Assembly: GCF_000202635.1 (NCBI RefSeq)
Contig: NC_015125.1
Location: forward strand, 3,224,001 to 3,288,000
Direction of reading: 5' to 3'
Source of the DNA: Microbacterium testaceum StLB037
GTDB taxonomy: Bacteria; Actinomycetota; Actinomycetes; Actinomycetales; Microbacteriaceae
Length of the DNA stretch: 64,000 nucleotides
Shown piece by piece: positions 7,977 to 19,640 of this stretch. Position 1 is the stretch's first letter. Each line of letters begins with the position of its first letter. A model generated the notes under the pieces. The model was not told where the DNA came from, did not search any database, and saw only the letters and a program-made list of their open reading frames with translations. The position numbers were made by a program, and so were the translations under genes.

Positions 7977-8157
7977 TCCCGGGTACTTCGGCGAGGGACT
8001 GTCGCACACCGGCTGGTGAACGTGGCATCCGTGATCGACGCGGTGATGCAGGCCCCCGGCTTTCCTCACGCGCTCGCGTTCGAGTCGAATCCAGACCACC
8101 GGTGCGGGCCGTGTTCCGCCCCTGAGCTGCGGGCCGCACGCCCGCGAGGAGAACATC

Positions 8158-8787
8158 ATGTCGGAAGACAACAAGGTCGTCGCGGAGCTCCGCGAGAACT
8201 TCGGCAAGGGCTTCGCCCGTCGCCTCCGCGCCGCGGGCAAGATCCCGGCCGTCATCTACGGTCACGGCACCGAGCCCCAGCACGTCGCGCTGCCCGGTCA
8301 CCAGACCGCGCTGCTCATCCGTCGCGCCAACGCTCTGCTCGACCTCGACATCGCGGGCAAGAGCCAGCTCGTCCTGGTCAAGGACGTGCAGAAGGACCCC
8401 GTGCGTCAGATCATCGAGCACATCGACCTCATCGTCGTGAAGAAGGGCGAGAAGGTCCAGGTCGACGTCCCCGTGGTCGTCGTCGGCGAGCCCTTCTCCG
8501 GCACCATCGCGATGCTCGACGCCACCACCGTGTCGCTCGAGGTCGAGGCCACCCACATCCCGCAGAACGTCGAGGTCGACGTCGAGGGCGCCGAGGACGG
8601 CACGCAGATCACCGCCGCCGACCTGAAGCTCCCCGCCGGTGCGAGCCTCGTGACCGAGCCCGAGACCCTCATCGTGGGCGTCTCGGTGCCGCTCGACACG
8701 CTGGCCGCTGAGGAAGAGATCGCCGAGGCTGACGCCGAGGTCGCCGAGGAGCAGTCCGAAGAGGCCGAGGCCGCCGACAACAACTGA
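8158..8787 (+). CDS. rplY: 50S ribosomal protein L25 (Ctc type)
   Basis: 209 residues. The N-terminal L25 beta-barrel (about 1-95, with GKGFARRLRAAGKIPAVIYG) binds 5S rRNA, and the C-terminal TL5/Ctc domain follows. An acidic Ala/Glu tail (EEEIAEADAEVAEE) ends the protein, common in actinobacterial L25. The start ATG has AGGAG 7 nt upstream. The next gene is pth, the standard actinobacterial neighbour. A strong terminator separates the two, so they are not obligatorily co-transcribed. Confidence 0.96.
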   Translation: MSEDNKVVAELRENFGKGFARRLRAAGKIPAVIYGHGTEPQHVALPGHQTALLIRRANALLDLDIAGKSQLVLVKDVQKDPVRQIIEHIDLIVVKKGEKVQVDVPVVVVGEPFSGTIAMLDATTVSLEVEATHIPQNVEVDVEGAEDGTQITAADLKLPAGASLVTEPETLIVGVSVPLDTLAAEEEIAEADAEVAEEQSEEAEAADNN

Positions 8788-8818
8788 CACCGGACGGCTG
8801 CGACTCGCAGTTCGTCGA

Positions 8819-8847
8819 CGAGGGGGCGCGTTCTTCGCGCCCCCTCG
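8819..8847 (+). terminator. Rho-independent terminator after rplY
   Basis: A perfect 12-bp stem CGAGGGGGCGCG/CGCGCCCCCTCG with a 5-nt loop is followed by TTTCGTTTC. Confidence 0.92.
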
Positions 8848-8881
8848 TTTCGTTTCCGGCTGACCCGGAAGAATGGATGCC

Positions 8882-9466
8882 ATGGCAGACACGTGGGTGA
8901 TCGTGGGACTCGGCAACCCGGGTCCGCGTTACGAGGCGACCCGGCACAACATCGGCCAGATGGTCGTCGACGAGCTCGCGGCGCGGCGGAGCGAGGCCTT
9001 CCGCGCGCACAAGGCGAATGCCCGCGTCGCGGAGACGTGGCTGCGACCGGGCGGCCCCAAGCTCGTCCTCGCGAAGCCCAACAGCTTCATGAACGTCTCC
9101 GGGGGCCCCGCCGCGGGCCTCGCGCGCTTCTACGACGTCGACCCGGAGCGCGTCGTCGTCGTGCACGACGAGCTCGACATCCCGTTCGACACCGTGAAGC
9201 TCAAGACCGGCGGAGGCCACGGCGGCCACAACGGCGTGCGCGATGTCGCCAAGGCGCTGGGCACCCCGGAGTTCCCGCGCGTCCGGGTGGGCATCGGGCG
9301 GCCCGTCGGTCGGCAGGATCCCGCGGACTGGGTCCTCGACCCGTTCGGGGCGACCGAGCGTCAGACGCTGCCGATCCTGATTTCGGATGCCGCGGACGCC
9401 GTCGAGATGCTCGTCGAGGAGGGGCTGGTCGCCGCGCAGCAGCGCTTCCACGCCCCGCGCGCCTGA
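8882..9466 (+). CDS. pth: Peptidyl-tRNA hydrolase
   Basis: 194 residues, normal length. It begins MADTWVIVGLGNPGPRYEATRHNIG, containing the invariant Asn and His of Pth; KPNSFMNVSG and the catalytic VVHDELDIPF (Asp) follow, then GGGHGGHNGVR. It frees tRNAs from prematurely released peptidyl-tRNA in the cytosol. An ATG three codons upstream would begin directly on the GGAAGA element, so the internal ATG was chosen. It follows rplY, as in mycobacteria. Confidence 0.95.
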   Translation: MADTWVIVGLGNPGPRYEATRHNIGQMVVDELAARRSEAFRAHKANARVAETWLRPGGPKLVLAKPNSFMNVSGGPAAGLARFYDVDPERVVVVHDELDIPFDTVKLKTGGGHGGHNGVRDVAKALGTPEFPRVRVGIGRPVGRQDPADWVLDPFGATERQTLPILISDAADAVEMLVEEGLVAAQQRFHAPRA

Positions 9467-9485
9467 AGCCCGCCCCCGTCACGAC

Positions 9486-9515
9486 GGAAGCCCCGGCCGT
9501 TCGGCCGGGGCTTCC
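9486..9515. terminator. Hairpin terminator between pth and a converging gene
   Basis: A perfect 13-bp stem, GGAAGCCCCGGCC with GGCCGGGGCTTCC, has a GTTC loop. It lies between two converging genes and can serve both. Confidence 0.88.
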
Positions 9516-9530
9516 GCGTCGCTGAGGGAC

Positions 9531-10055
9531 TCAGCCGATGGTGTTGGCGTACGGAGCCGCTCCCGCGGCCGCGCCGGCGCCGAAGATCACGGCGACCACG
9601 ATGCCGCCGAGGACGGCGAGGACGATCGCCGCGATACCGAATCCACGGCCCCGGTTCTTCACGGCGGCGATGATGCCCTGGATGAAGCCCCAGAGCCCGA
9701 GGGCACCGAAGACGAGGAAGCCGGCGACCGCGAGCAGACCCGCCGTGGCCGCGGACTGCTGCTCGCTCGCGGAGAGGTTCGACGGGTCGATCTGCGGGGT
9801 GCCGTCGGGGCCGGTCGTGGCGTACTGCACGAGAGCGCCGCTCTGCATACCGCCGATGAACGCGAGGATCGAGCCGATCACGATGGCGGCGAGGGCCACC
9901 ACGAAGGCGATCAGACCGAGGCGGTTCGAGGGCTTCTGCGGAGCCGCAGCGGGGGGCTGGTGGGCCGGGGCCGCGGGGTAGCCGGCCTGGGCGGCGTCCG
10001 CGCGCGTCGCGGGGGGAGGGTTGTACGGCTCGGGGGGCGGCGGCGTGCTGCTCAC
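9531..10055 (-). CDS. DUF4190-like membrane protein with proline-rich N-terminus
   Basis: 174 residues. The first ~50 are proline/alanine-rich (STPPPPEPYNPPPAT) and cytosolic. Three hydrophobic segments follow (about 53-76, 105-135 and 145-170). The layout is that of actinobacterial DUF4190-type proteins of unknown function. The start is GTG with GAAGGAG 7 nt upstream. A second protein of the same general architecture is encoded next to it on the same strand, suggesting an old duplication. No enzyme motif is visible. Confidence 0.75.
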   Translation of the reverse strand: MSSTPPPPEPYNPPPATRADAAQAGYPAAPAHQPPAAAPQKPSNRLGLIAFVVALAAIVIGSILAFIGGMQSGALVQYATTGPDGTPQIDPSNLSASEQQSAATAGLLAVAGFLVFGALGLWGFIQGIIAAVKNRGRGFGIAAIVLAVLGGIVVAVIFGAGAAAGAAPYANTIG

Positions 10056-10171
10056 GGGGGTGCTCCTTCGATCGTGGGATGGGATCATCCCGTGGCCGCG
10101 AGTATAGGGAAGGCCTTCCGTTTCTGAGAACGAGCTGGACGCGCGTCGCGAAACACGGTAACAACGACGAC

Positions 10172-10639
10172 TCAGGTGAGGCTGCCGCCCGAATCGGCGA
10201 GGGTTCCCGCGCCGGCGGCGAGCGCGAGGGCGACGAACGCGGCGAAGATGACGGGGCCGAGGGCGGCGAGGACGATCGCGACGATGCCCATCGGGCGCCC
10301 GCTGTCGCGCGCGGTGGCGATGATCCCCACCACGAGTGCGGCGATGCCGAGGACCGTTCCCGTCCAGAACGCCACCTCGACGACGAGCACGAGATCGCGC
10401 ACGGGGCTCAGCACCCGCAGATCGATGTTCTGCCCACCCTGGGCGACGATCTGGGCACCGGCGCCGCGTGCGACCCGGAAGGCGGCGAAGCCCGCCACGG
10501 CGGGGGCGACGACCATGCTCAGGATGCCGGCGACGAGCGCGAAGGCCCCGAGCGGGCGCCGCTTCTTCGACGACGGCGGGGGAGCCAGGAGCGTCCCGGT
10601 CGCGGGGGCGACGTACGGGGCGGCGAAGGGCGACGACAT
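10172..10639 (-). CDS. DUF4190-like membrane protein
   Basis: 155 residues. A short proline-containing N-terminus with KKRR precedes three or four hydrophobic segments, and the motif RPMGIVAIVLAALG near the C-terminus resembles the GFGIAAIVLAVLG segment of the neighbouring protein. Function unknown. The ~115 nt between the two genes leaves room for a separate promoter. The gene is divergent from mfd with about 60 nt between their starts. Confidence 0.72.
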   Translation of the reverse strand: MSSPFAAPYVAPATGTLLAPPPSSKKRRPLGAFALVAGILSMVVAPAVAGFAAFRVARGAGAQIVAQGGQNIDLRVLSPVRDLVLVVEVAFWTGTVLGIAALVVGIIATARDSGRPMGIVAIVLAALGPVIFAAFVALALAAGAGTLADSGGSLT

Positions 10640-10689
10640 GCCAGCACTCTACGAGACGCGCGCGCCGACCCGGTGTCGGTACCCCCGCG

Positions 10690-10695
10690 TAGACT
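10690..10695 (+). promoter_or_regulatory. -10 box TAGACT of mfd
   Basis: The box lies 7 nt before the GTG start, which predicts a leaderless mfd transcript. Confidence 0.6.
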
Positions 10696-10702
10696 TTCCC
10701 GA

Positions 10703-13700
10703 GTGACAGTTCCCGGGATCGTGCGCGCCCTCGAGCAGGCTGAGTCGTATCGTGAGGCCGCATCCGCGGCATCCGTCGACCTGTCTCTCTCCCTCGTCGA
10801 CGGGCTCGATGCCCCCGTCATCGCGGGCCTCGTCGAGCGTCGCCGTGCCGCGGGTGACCCGGGCGCCGTTCTGGTGATCGCCCCGACCGGTCGACGGGCC
10901 GAGTCGCTGGGGCCGGCCCTGGATGCCGTGCTCCCCGGCGCTCAGGTGCTGCACTTCCCCGCGTGGGAGACGCTGCCGCACGAGCGCCTCAGCCCGAGTC
11001 CTGAGACGGTCGGCCGTCGCCTCGACGTGCTGCGCCGCATCGCGGCCTGGAACGGCGAGGCGCCGCTGGTCGTCACGGCATCCGTCCGCAGCGCCCTCCA
11101 GCCCCTCGCGCCCGGTCTCGGCGACGTCGCCCCGGTCGAGCTCACGGTCGGGGGCCGCGGTCACGAGCTCGAGGCGGTGACCACGCGGCTCGTCGAACTG
11201 GCGTACCACCGGGTCGACATGGTCTCGCGGCGCGGGGAGTTCGCGGTGCGCGGCGGCATCCTGGACGTCTTCCCGCCGGTGGCCGATCACCCCTACCGCG
11301 TCGAGTTCTTCGGCGACGAGGTCGACCAGATCCGCGCCTTCTCGGTCGCCGACCAGCGCTCGCTCCCGGGCGAGGTCACCACCGTGACGCTCGTCCCCAG
11401 CCGAGAGCTTCTGCTCACCCCCGCGGTGCGGGCGCGCGCCGCCGCGCTCCGCGACGCGTACCCGGGCCTGCGTCAGCTGCTCGAGAAGATGGCCGAGGGC
11501 ATCCCCGCCGAGGGCATGGAGTCGCTGATCCCGGTGCTGATCGACGACCTCACCACCCTGGTCGACTACCTCCCTGGCGGCAGCGCCGTCGCCCTCGTCG
11601 ATCCCGAGCGCTCGCTCGCCCGCGCGACCACGCTCGGTGACACCAACCGCGAGTTCCTCGAGGCCGCCTGGTCGGCGGCCACCGCGGGGGCCGACACCCC
11701 GGTCGACCTCGACTCCGGCGACTTCGTGACGCTCGACGACCTGCACGAGCGCGCGAGCGGTCGCGGGGGAGTGTGGTGGCAGTTCAGCGCCTTCGATTCG
11801 GGAGCGGCGGATGCCGAGGACGAGGGCCTCACGGTCGGCGACGACTCCGCGCACCGGATCAAGGCCGACGCCGTCCCCTCGTTCCAGGGCAATGTCGAGG
11901 GGGCCACGGCGCACGTCGGGGAGCTCCTCGCCGACGGCTGGGCGGTGATCGTCACGGCATCCGGTCCGGGAATGGTCGATCGCGCGCGCGACGTGCTCGC
12001 GGAGCGCGGGATCGCGGCGAGGCGCGTCGATGACGTCCTCACCCCGCCCGAGCCCGGCGTGGCGCACGTGGTGTGCGCTCCGCTCGAGCGCGGCTTCGAG
12101 CTCACCGAGGCGCGGTTCGCCGTCATCACCGAGACCGAGTTCTACGGCCGCTCGGTCAGCGGCGACAACCGGGGTGTCAAGAAGCTGGCGTCGCGGCGGC
12201 GGAACGTCGTCGACCCGCTGCAGCTCAAGCCCGGCGACGTGGTGGTGCACGCCACGCACGGCATCGGGAAGTTCCTCGAGCTGACCCAGCGCGAGGTCTC
12301 CAGCGGCGGCCGCAACGCGGTGAAGACGACGAAGGAGTACCTCGTCCTCGAGTACGCGCCCGCCAAGCGCGGCTACCCGGGCGACAAGCTGTTCGTGCCC
12401 ACCGACCAGCTCGACCTGCTGTCGAAGTACGTCGGCGGCGAGGCTCCGACCCTCTCGAAGATGGGCGGCAGCGACTGGGCCGCGGCGAAGGGACGCGCGC
12501 GCAAGGCCGTCCGCGACATCGCGGTCGAGCTGGTGAAGCTGTACTCGGCGCGCATGGCGTCCAAGGGCTACGCCTTCGGTCCCGACACGCCCTGGCAGCG
12601 GGAGCTCGAGGAGGCCTTCCCGTTCGCCGAGACGCAGGACCAGCTGCAGACGATCGACGAGATCAAGGCCGACATGGAGAAGCCGATCCCGATGGATCGC
12701 CTTCTTTCCGGCGACGTCGGCTTCGGCAAGACCGAGGTCGCCGTGCGCGCCGCGTTCAAAGCGATCCAGGACGGCAAGCAGGTCGCGATGCTCGTGCCGA
12801 CGACCCTGCTCGTCAAGCAGCACCTCGAGACCTTCGCCGAGCGTTTCGCCGGATTCCCTGTCACGGTACGCCCGCTTTCGCGCTTCCAGACCGACAAAGA
12901 GGCGAAGGCGACTCTCGCGGGTCTCACCGACGGCACGGTCGACATGGTCATCGGGACCCACCGCATCCTCACCGAGAAGGTGATCTTCAAAGACCTGGGA
13001 CTCATGATCATCGACGAGGAGCAGCGCTTCGGTGTCGAGCACAAAGACCAGCTGAAGAAGCTCAAGACCAACGTCGACATCCTCGCCATGAGCGCCACGC
13101 CCATCCCGCGCACGCTCGAGATGGCCGTCACCGGGATCCGCGAGATGTCGACCCTGGCGACTCCTCCGGAGGATCGGCATCCGATCCTCTCCTACGTCGG
13201 GCCGCGCAACGACAAGCAGATCGCGGCGGCCATCCGTCGCGAGCTGCTGCGCGAGGGCCAGGTGTTCTACGTGCACAACCGCGTGTCGTCGATCCAGCGC
13301 GTCGCCGCCCACCTCGCCGAGCTCGTCCCCGAGGCGCGGATCGTCGTCGCGCACGGCCAGATGGGCGAACACGCGCTCGAGCAGGTCGTCGACGACTTCT
13401 GGGAGCGTCGGGCCGACGTGCTCGTGTCGACCACCATCATCGAGACCGGCCTCGACATCTCGAACGCGAACACGATCATCATCGACCGCGCCGACAAGTA
13501 CGGCCTCTCGCAGCTGCACCAGCTGCGCGGGCGCGTCGGGCGCGGCCGCGACCGCGCGTACGCCTACTTCCTGTACGACGAGATGAAGCCGCTGTCCGAG
13601 ACCGCGGCCGACCGCCTCGAGACGATCGCCGTGAACAACGACCTCGGCTCGGGCATGCAGGTCGCGCTCAAAGACCTCGAGCTGCGCGGCGCGGGAAACC

Positions 13701-14290
13701 TCCTCGGCGCCGAACAGGCCGGCCACATCGCCGGCGTCGGGTTCGATCTCTACCTGCGCATGATCGGCGAGGCCGTGTCGACCTTCCGCGGCGAAGACGT
13801 GGACGGTCCGACCGAGCTGCGGCTCGAGCTGCCGGTCGATGCGCGCCTGCCCGAGTTCTATATCGACAGCGAGCGCCTGCGCCTCGAGGCGTACCAGAAG
13901 CTGTCGGCCGCGGCATCCGCCACCGCCAAGGACGACGCGATCGACCTCGTGGTCGAAGAACTGCGCGACCGCTACGGCGAGCCTCCCGCCGAGGTCGAGG
14001 GTCTCGTCGCGATCGCACGCCTGCGCCGCCGGGCCGCGCAGGCGGGTCTCGCGGATGTCGTGGCGATGGGATCGAACCTGCGCATCGCGCCGGCGAACCT
14101 CGCGGACTCGATGCGCGTGCGCCTGCAGCGGCTGTACCCGAAGGCGAAGCTCGTCGCCGGTGGGGATGCCATGGTCGTGCCGCTCCCACAGGACGCCGAC
14201 GACGCGAACCTCATCGCGTGGGTGCGTCAGCTGCTCGACGCGCTGTGGCCGCTCCCCGCGGAGAAGACCGCCGAGACGGCCTCGGTCTGA
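10703..14290 (+). CDS. mfd: Transcription-repair coupling factor Mfd
   Basis: 1195 residues, standard length. Order: UvrB-like N-terminal module (FPAWETLPHERLSP), the RNA-polymerase-interacting domain starting near LKPGDVVVHATHGIGKF (about 510), then the RecG-like translocase with Walker A GDVGFGKTE and DEEQRFG, helicase motifs SATPIPRT and QLRGRVGRG, and the C-terminal TRCF domain (ELPVDARLPEFYIDSERLRLEAYQ). It removes stalled RNA polymerase and recruits UvrA. The start was set at the GTG just after the -10 box. Upstream in-frame codons are not protein-like. Confidence 0.96.
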   Translation: MTVPGIVRALEQAESYREAASAASVDLSLSLVDGLDAPVIAGLVERRRAAGDPGAVLVIAPTGRRAESLGPALDAVLPGAQVLHFPAWETLPHERLSPSPETVGRRLDVLRRIAAWNGEAPLVVTASVRSALQPLAPGLGDVAPVELTVGGRGHELEAVTTRLVELAYHRVDMVSRRGEFAVRGGILDVFPPVADHPYRVEFFGDEVDQIRAFSVADQRSLPGEVTTVTLVPSRELLLTPAVRARAAALRDAYPGLRQLLEKMAEGIPAEGMESLIPVLIDDLTTLVDYLPGGSAVALVDPERSLARATTLGDTNREFLEAAWSAATAGADTPVDLDSGDFVTLDDLHERASGRGGVWWQFSAFDSGAADAEDEGLTVGDDSAHRIKADAVPSFQGNVEGATAHVGELLADGWAVIVTASGPGMVDRARDVLAERGIAARRVDDVLTPPEPGVAHVVCAPLERGFELTEARFAVITETEFYGRSVSGDNRGVKKLASRRRNVVDPLQLKPGDVVVHATHGIGKFLELTQREVSSGGRNAVKTTKEYLVLEYAPAKRGYPGDKLFVPTDQLDLLSKYVGGEAPTLSKMGGSDWAAAKGRARKAVRDIAVELVKLYSARMASKGYAFGPDTPWQRELEEAFPFAETQDQLQTIDEIKADMEKPIPMDRLLSGDVGFGKTEVAVRAAFKAIQDGKQVAMLVPTTLLVKQHLETFAERFAGFPVTVRPLSRFQTDKEAKATLAGLTDGTVDMVIGTHRILTEKVIFKDLGLMIIDEEQRFGVEHKDQLKKLKTNVDILAMSATPIPRTLEMAVTGIREMSTLATPPEDRHPILSYVGPRNDKQIAAAIRRELLREGQVFYVHNRVSSIQRVAAHLAELVPEARIVVAHGQMGEHALEQVVDDFWERRADVLVSTTIIETGLDISNANTIIIDRADKYGLSQLHQLRGRVGRGRDRAYAYFLYDEMKPLSETAADRLETIAVNNDLGSGMQVALKDLELRGAGNLLGAEQAGHIAGVGFDLYLRMIGEAVSTFRGEDVDGPTELRLELPVDARLPEFYIDSERLRLEAYQKLSAAASATAKDDAIDLVVEELRDRYGEPPAEVEGLVAIARLRRRAAQAGLADVVAMGSNLRIAPANLADSMRVRLQRLYPKAKLVAGGDAMVVPLPQDADDANLIAWVRQLLDALWPLPAEKTAETASV

Positions 14291-14303
14291 AAGGACGGAT
14301 GCC

Positions 14304-14678
14304 GTGACCGTCGGACTCGTCGTCGTGAGCGTGATGATGCTCGCGACAGCCGCGCTCATCCTGTGGATGGCTCGGCGAGCCGCGGCGGGCACCCTCCCAC
14401 GCAACGACTTCGCCGGCATCCGGACTGCGGCCACCCGCTCCTCCGACGAGGCGTGGATCGCCGCGCACCGGGCGGGAGCCGCCGACCTGCGGCGTTCGGT
14501 GGTCGGCGCGGCCATCGCCGGTACGGTGCCATGGGTCTCACTCGCCCTGCCCGAGTCGGCGCGCGAGCCCGTCGCGGCCGCCGGCATCCTCGCCGGAGCC
14601 GCCGTTCTCGTCGCCTTCTCGGTACGTGCGGCGATCGTGGGCCAGCGCGCGGCGCTCGCGGTGATCGATCGGCGCTGA
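14304..14678 (+). CDS. SdpI-family membrane protein
   Basis: 124 residues. A first membrane segment (about 2-22) precedes the loop NDFAGIRTAATRSSDEAWIAAHR, which matches the conserved G-x-R-x3-T-x3-E-x-W-x3-H region of the SdpI/YhfL family, then two more membrane segments. In Bacillus SdpI gives immunity to the SdpC toxin, but small SdpI proteins like this are widespread with no assigned role. It starts 13 nt after mfd with AAGGACGG ahead of the GTG, so it is probably co-transcribed. Confidence 0.75.
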   Translation: MTVGLVVVSVMMLATAALILWMARRAAAGTLPRNDFAGIRTAATRSSDEAWIAAHRAGAADLRRSVVGAAIAGTVPWVSLALPESAREPVAAAGILAGAAVLVAFSVRAAIVGQRAALAVIDRR

Positions 14679-14787
14679 TGAGCGGGAGCCGGTTGCGTGC
14701 CGCCTTCGTGCGGCGGGGGCAGCGGAGCCTCGTCCGCCTTCCCGTGGCGTGAACTCGGCCGCTCCCGTGCGCTGCCAGAATGACCCC

Positions 14788-15444
14788 ATGACCGACGTCG
14801 CGTCCGCAACTCGGGGCTCCTCCCGTCCCTCGATCGGAGCGCGCGCCTTCGACGCGCTCGACATCGCTGCGACGGCGTTGTTCGGCCTCGAGGGGGCGGC
14901 GGCCGCGGCGCACGCGGGCTTCGACCTGCTGGGCGTGGTCGCGGTCGGCCTCATCGTCGCGCTCGCGGGCGGAGTGCTCCGCGACGTGCTCCTGGGCGAT
15001 CTGCCTCCCGCCGCTCTGCGCACCCCGAGCCGCATCATCGCGGGTCTCGCGGCCGCCCTCGTGGCGTTCGTCTTCATCGAGGGCGTCGACGCGTTCCCGG
15101 TCTTCCCCCTGCAGATCATGGATGCCATCGGCCTCGCCCTCTTCGCCGTCACCGGTGCCCAGAAGGCCTCGGCCTCCGGCGCGAACCTCTGGGTCGTGAC
15201 GATCCTTGGGACCCTCGCGGCGACCGGCGGCGGCGTGATCCGCGACGTGCTGCTGGCGCGGACCCCCTACGTGCTGTCGGAGAGCATCTACGGCACCGCC
15301 GCGGCCGCGGGCGCCGTGGTGACCGGCATCCTGCTCGCCGCGACGGGCCGTCCACGGCTCGCCCTCGGGGTCGGCTTCGCCGTGGCCCTCGCACTCCGAC
15401 TCGGTGCCGTGATCTGGGGCTGGTCGCTGCCGAGGATCGCGTGA
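14788..15444 (+). CDS. UPF0126/TRIC-type membrane channel protein, copy 1
   Basis: 218 residues. Two repeated halves of three membrane helices each carry the family signature: GGVLRDVLLGDLPPAALR in the first half and GGGVIRDVLLARTPYVL in the second. This is Pfam UPF0126 (YadS/YicG), structurally related to trimeric intracellular cation channels; some members are described as glycine transporters. CAGAAT ends 6 nt before the ATG, so the transcript may be leaderless. The next gene is a paralogue that starts inside this gene's stop. Confidence 0.85.
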   Translation: MTDVASATRGSSRPSIGARAFDALDIAATALFGLEGAAAAAHAGFDLLGVVAVGLIVALAGGVLRDVLLGDLPPAALRTPSRIIAGLAAALVAFVFIEGVDAFPVFPLQIMDAIGLALFAVTGAQKASASGANLWVVTILGTLAATGGGVIRDVLLARTPYVLSESIYGTAAAAGAVVTGILLAATGRPRLALGVGFAVALALRLGAVIWGWSLPRIA

Positions 15445-16091
15445 CGCTCACGGTCCGCGCGTCCGGCACGGCAGCTCGTGCCGTCCCGGGACGTCCCTCG
15501 CTCGGAGCCCGCGCGTTCGCCGCCCTCGACATCGTCGCCACCGCGGTCCGCGGCGTCGAGGGGGCCGCGCTCGCCGCACACGCGGGGTTCGATCTGCTCG
15601 GGGTGCTCGTGGTCGGCTTCGTCGCCGCCGTCGTCGGCGGGATGCTGCGCGACGTCCTCCTGGGCGACCTGCCCCCGGCGGCTTTGCGTTCGTCTAGCCG
15701 CATCATCGTCGCCTTCGCCGCCTCGGGCGCAACGTTCGTGCTGCTCAAGCTCGTCGACGAGGTGCCCACCACGGTGCTGCTCACCCTCGACGGCGTGGGT
15801 CTCGCCCTGTTCGCGGTGATCGGTGCGCAGAAGGCTTCGGCGCACGGCGCGAGCCTGTGGGTGGTCGTGGTGGTCGGAGTGGTCGCCGCGACGGGCGGGG
15901 GCGTCGTGCGCGACGTGCTGCTCGGGCACACTCCCGTGCTGTTGACCCAGAGCGTCTACGGCGGGGCCGCCGCGGTCGGGGCTCTGGCCACCGGCATCCT
16001 GCTCGTCACGACCCGCCGCGCGCACCTGTCGATCGTGGTCGGCTTCGTGCTCGCCTTCGCGCTCCGCGAGACGGTTCTTCTGCTCGGCTGA
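15441..16091 (+). CDS. UPF0126/TRIC-type membrane channel protein, copy 2
   Basis: 216 residues, same six-helix two-repeat fold as the preceding protein (GGMLRDVLLGDLPPAALR and GGGVVRDVLLGHTPVLL). The GTG start overlaps the previous TGA (GTGA), giving a translationally coupled paralogue pair. The two are similar over their whole length but clearly diverged, so this is an old tandem duplication and not an assembly artefact. A heteromeric channel is possible. Substrate unknown. Confidence 0.85.
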   Translation: MTLTVRASGTAARAVPGRPSLGARAFAALDIVATAVRGVEGAALAAHAGFDLLGVLVVGFVAAVVGGMLRDVLLGDLPPAALRSSSRIIVAFAASGATFVLLKLVDEVPTTVLLTLDGVGLALFAVIGAQKASAHGASLWVVVVVGVVAATGGGVVRDVLLGHTPVLLTQSVYGGAAAVGALATGILLVTTRRAHLSIVVGFVLAFALRETVLLLG

Positions 16092-16122
16092 CGCCGGCGA
16101 CCGGCGGGTCTACGCTGACCGC

Positions 16123-16722
16123 ATGCTGTTCGCTCACCTCGGGGCCGAGCCCCGCATCCATCCCGACGCGGTGGTCGCGCCGACGGCCGTGATCAGCGGC
16201 GACGTCACGATCGGCGCCGGGTGCCAGATCCTCCACGGTGCCGTCCTCACGTCGGAGGGCAGTCCCATCGTGCTGGGCGAGAACGTCCTCGTGATGGAGA
16301 ACGCCCTCGTGCGCGCCAGTTCGACCCACCCCGTGCACGTCGGGGCGCACACCCTCGTCGGGCCGATGGCCAGCGTCGCCGGGGCGGACGTGGGTGAGGA
16401 GGTCTTCCTCGCGACGGGGACGCGCATCTTCAACGGCGCCGAGATCGGCGACCGCAGCGAGGTCCGGATCAACGCCGTGGTCCACCTGCGGACGATCCTC
16501 CCCGCCGAGACCGTCGTGCCGATCCGATGGGTCGCCGTCGGCGACCCGCTGCAGCTGCTCTCGCCGGACCGCCACGACGAGATCTGGGCGGCGCAGAAGG
16601 AACTCGACTTCCCCGGGTACGTCTTCGGCCTCGACCGGGAGACTCCCGATCTGATGGTCCAACTGACCGAGCGGTACGGCCGCAGCCTCGCGCGCCACGC
16701 CGCCGACCGCCCGCTCGGCTGA
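16123..16722 (+). CDS. Gamma-carbonic-anhydrase-fold (left-handed beta-helix) protein
   Basis: 199 residues. Hexapeptide repeats run through most of the chain (VVAPTAVISGDVTIGAGCQI, GENVLVMENALV, ADVGEEVFLATGTRIFNGAEIG). The His residues seen in STHPVHVGAHTLVGP could supply metal ligands as in gamma-CA/PaaY/YrdA proteins, although the canonical H-x4-H spacing is not evident. Function could be a carbonic anhydrase-like hydrolase or an acyltransferase. TACGCT sits 6 nt before the ATG, predicting a leaderless transcript. Confidence 0.8.
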   Translation: MLFAHLGAEPRIHPDAVVAPTAVISGDVTIGAGCQILHGAVLTSEGSPIVLGENVLVMENALVRASSTHPVHVGAHTLVGPMASVAGADVGEEVFLATGTRIFNGAEIGDRSEVRINAVVHLRTILPAETVVPIRWVAVGDPLQLLSPDRHDEIWAAQKELDFPGYVFGLDRETPDLMVQLTERYGRSLARHAADRPLG

Positions 16723-16888
16723 GGTTCCGCGCCCCCGCCCCGACGGCGGTCCGTCACGGCGCGCCCCACCGGTTGCGGGTTTCGGCGTATCGGGCCTCGC
16801 GTCCGCGGGACGGCTCGACGCCCACTGCACGCAGCGGCGCGCCGACCCCGCGAGGGAGCCGGCGCGCCGAGGATCGGATGGATGCCGC

Positions 16889-19561
<2,673 letters not shown>

Positions 19562-19570
19562 ACGCCCCAG

Positions 19571-19576
19571 ATTATC
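19571..19576 (-). promoter_or_regulatory. -10 box GATAAT of ppc
   Basis: It is read on the minus strand and ends 9 nt before the GTG start of ppc, so the leader is absent or only one or two bases. Confidence 0.55.
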
Positions 19577-19640
19577 GGCGTCCCGTGTCGGACAGATGAC
19601 GCGACGGGGCAGTGGTACGCGCTCGGCACCGCGTCGTGGT

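Noticed and set aside
14304..14678. SdpI-like protein as immunity for an SdpC-type toxin system
   Set aside because: No SdpA/B/C-type genes are nearby; small SdpI-like proteins are common without toxins.
10649..14809. Very long minus-strand reading frame opposite mfd
   Set aside because: It has no recognisable domain and a low-complexity composition; it is the complementary shadow of mfd in GC-rich DNA. The same applies to long frames opposite eno, ndh and the surface protein.
15441..16091. Second UPF0126 gene as an assembly duplication
   Set aside because: The two copies differ throughout at the protein level, so they are diverged paralogues.
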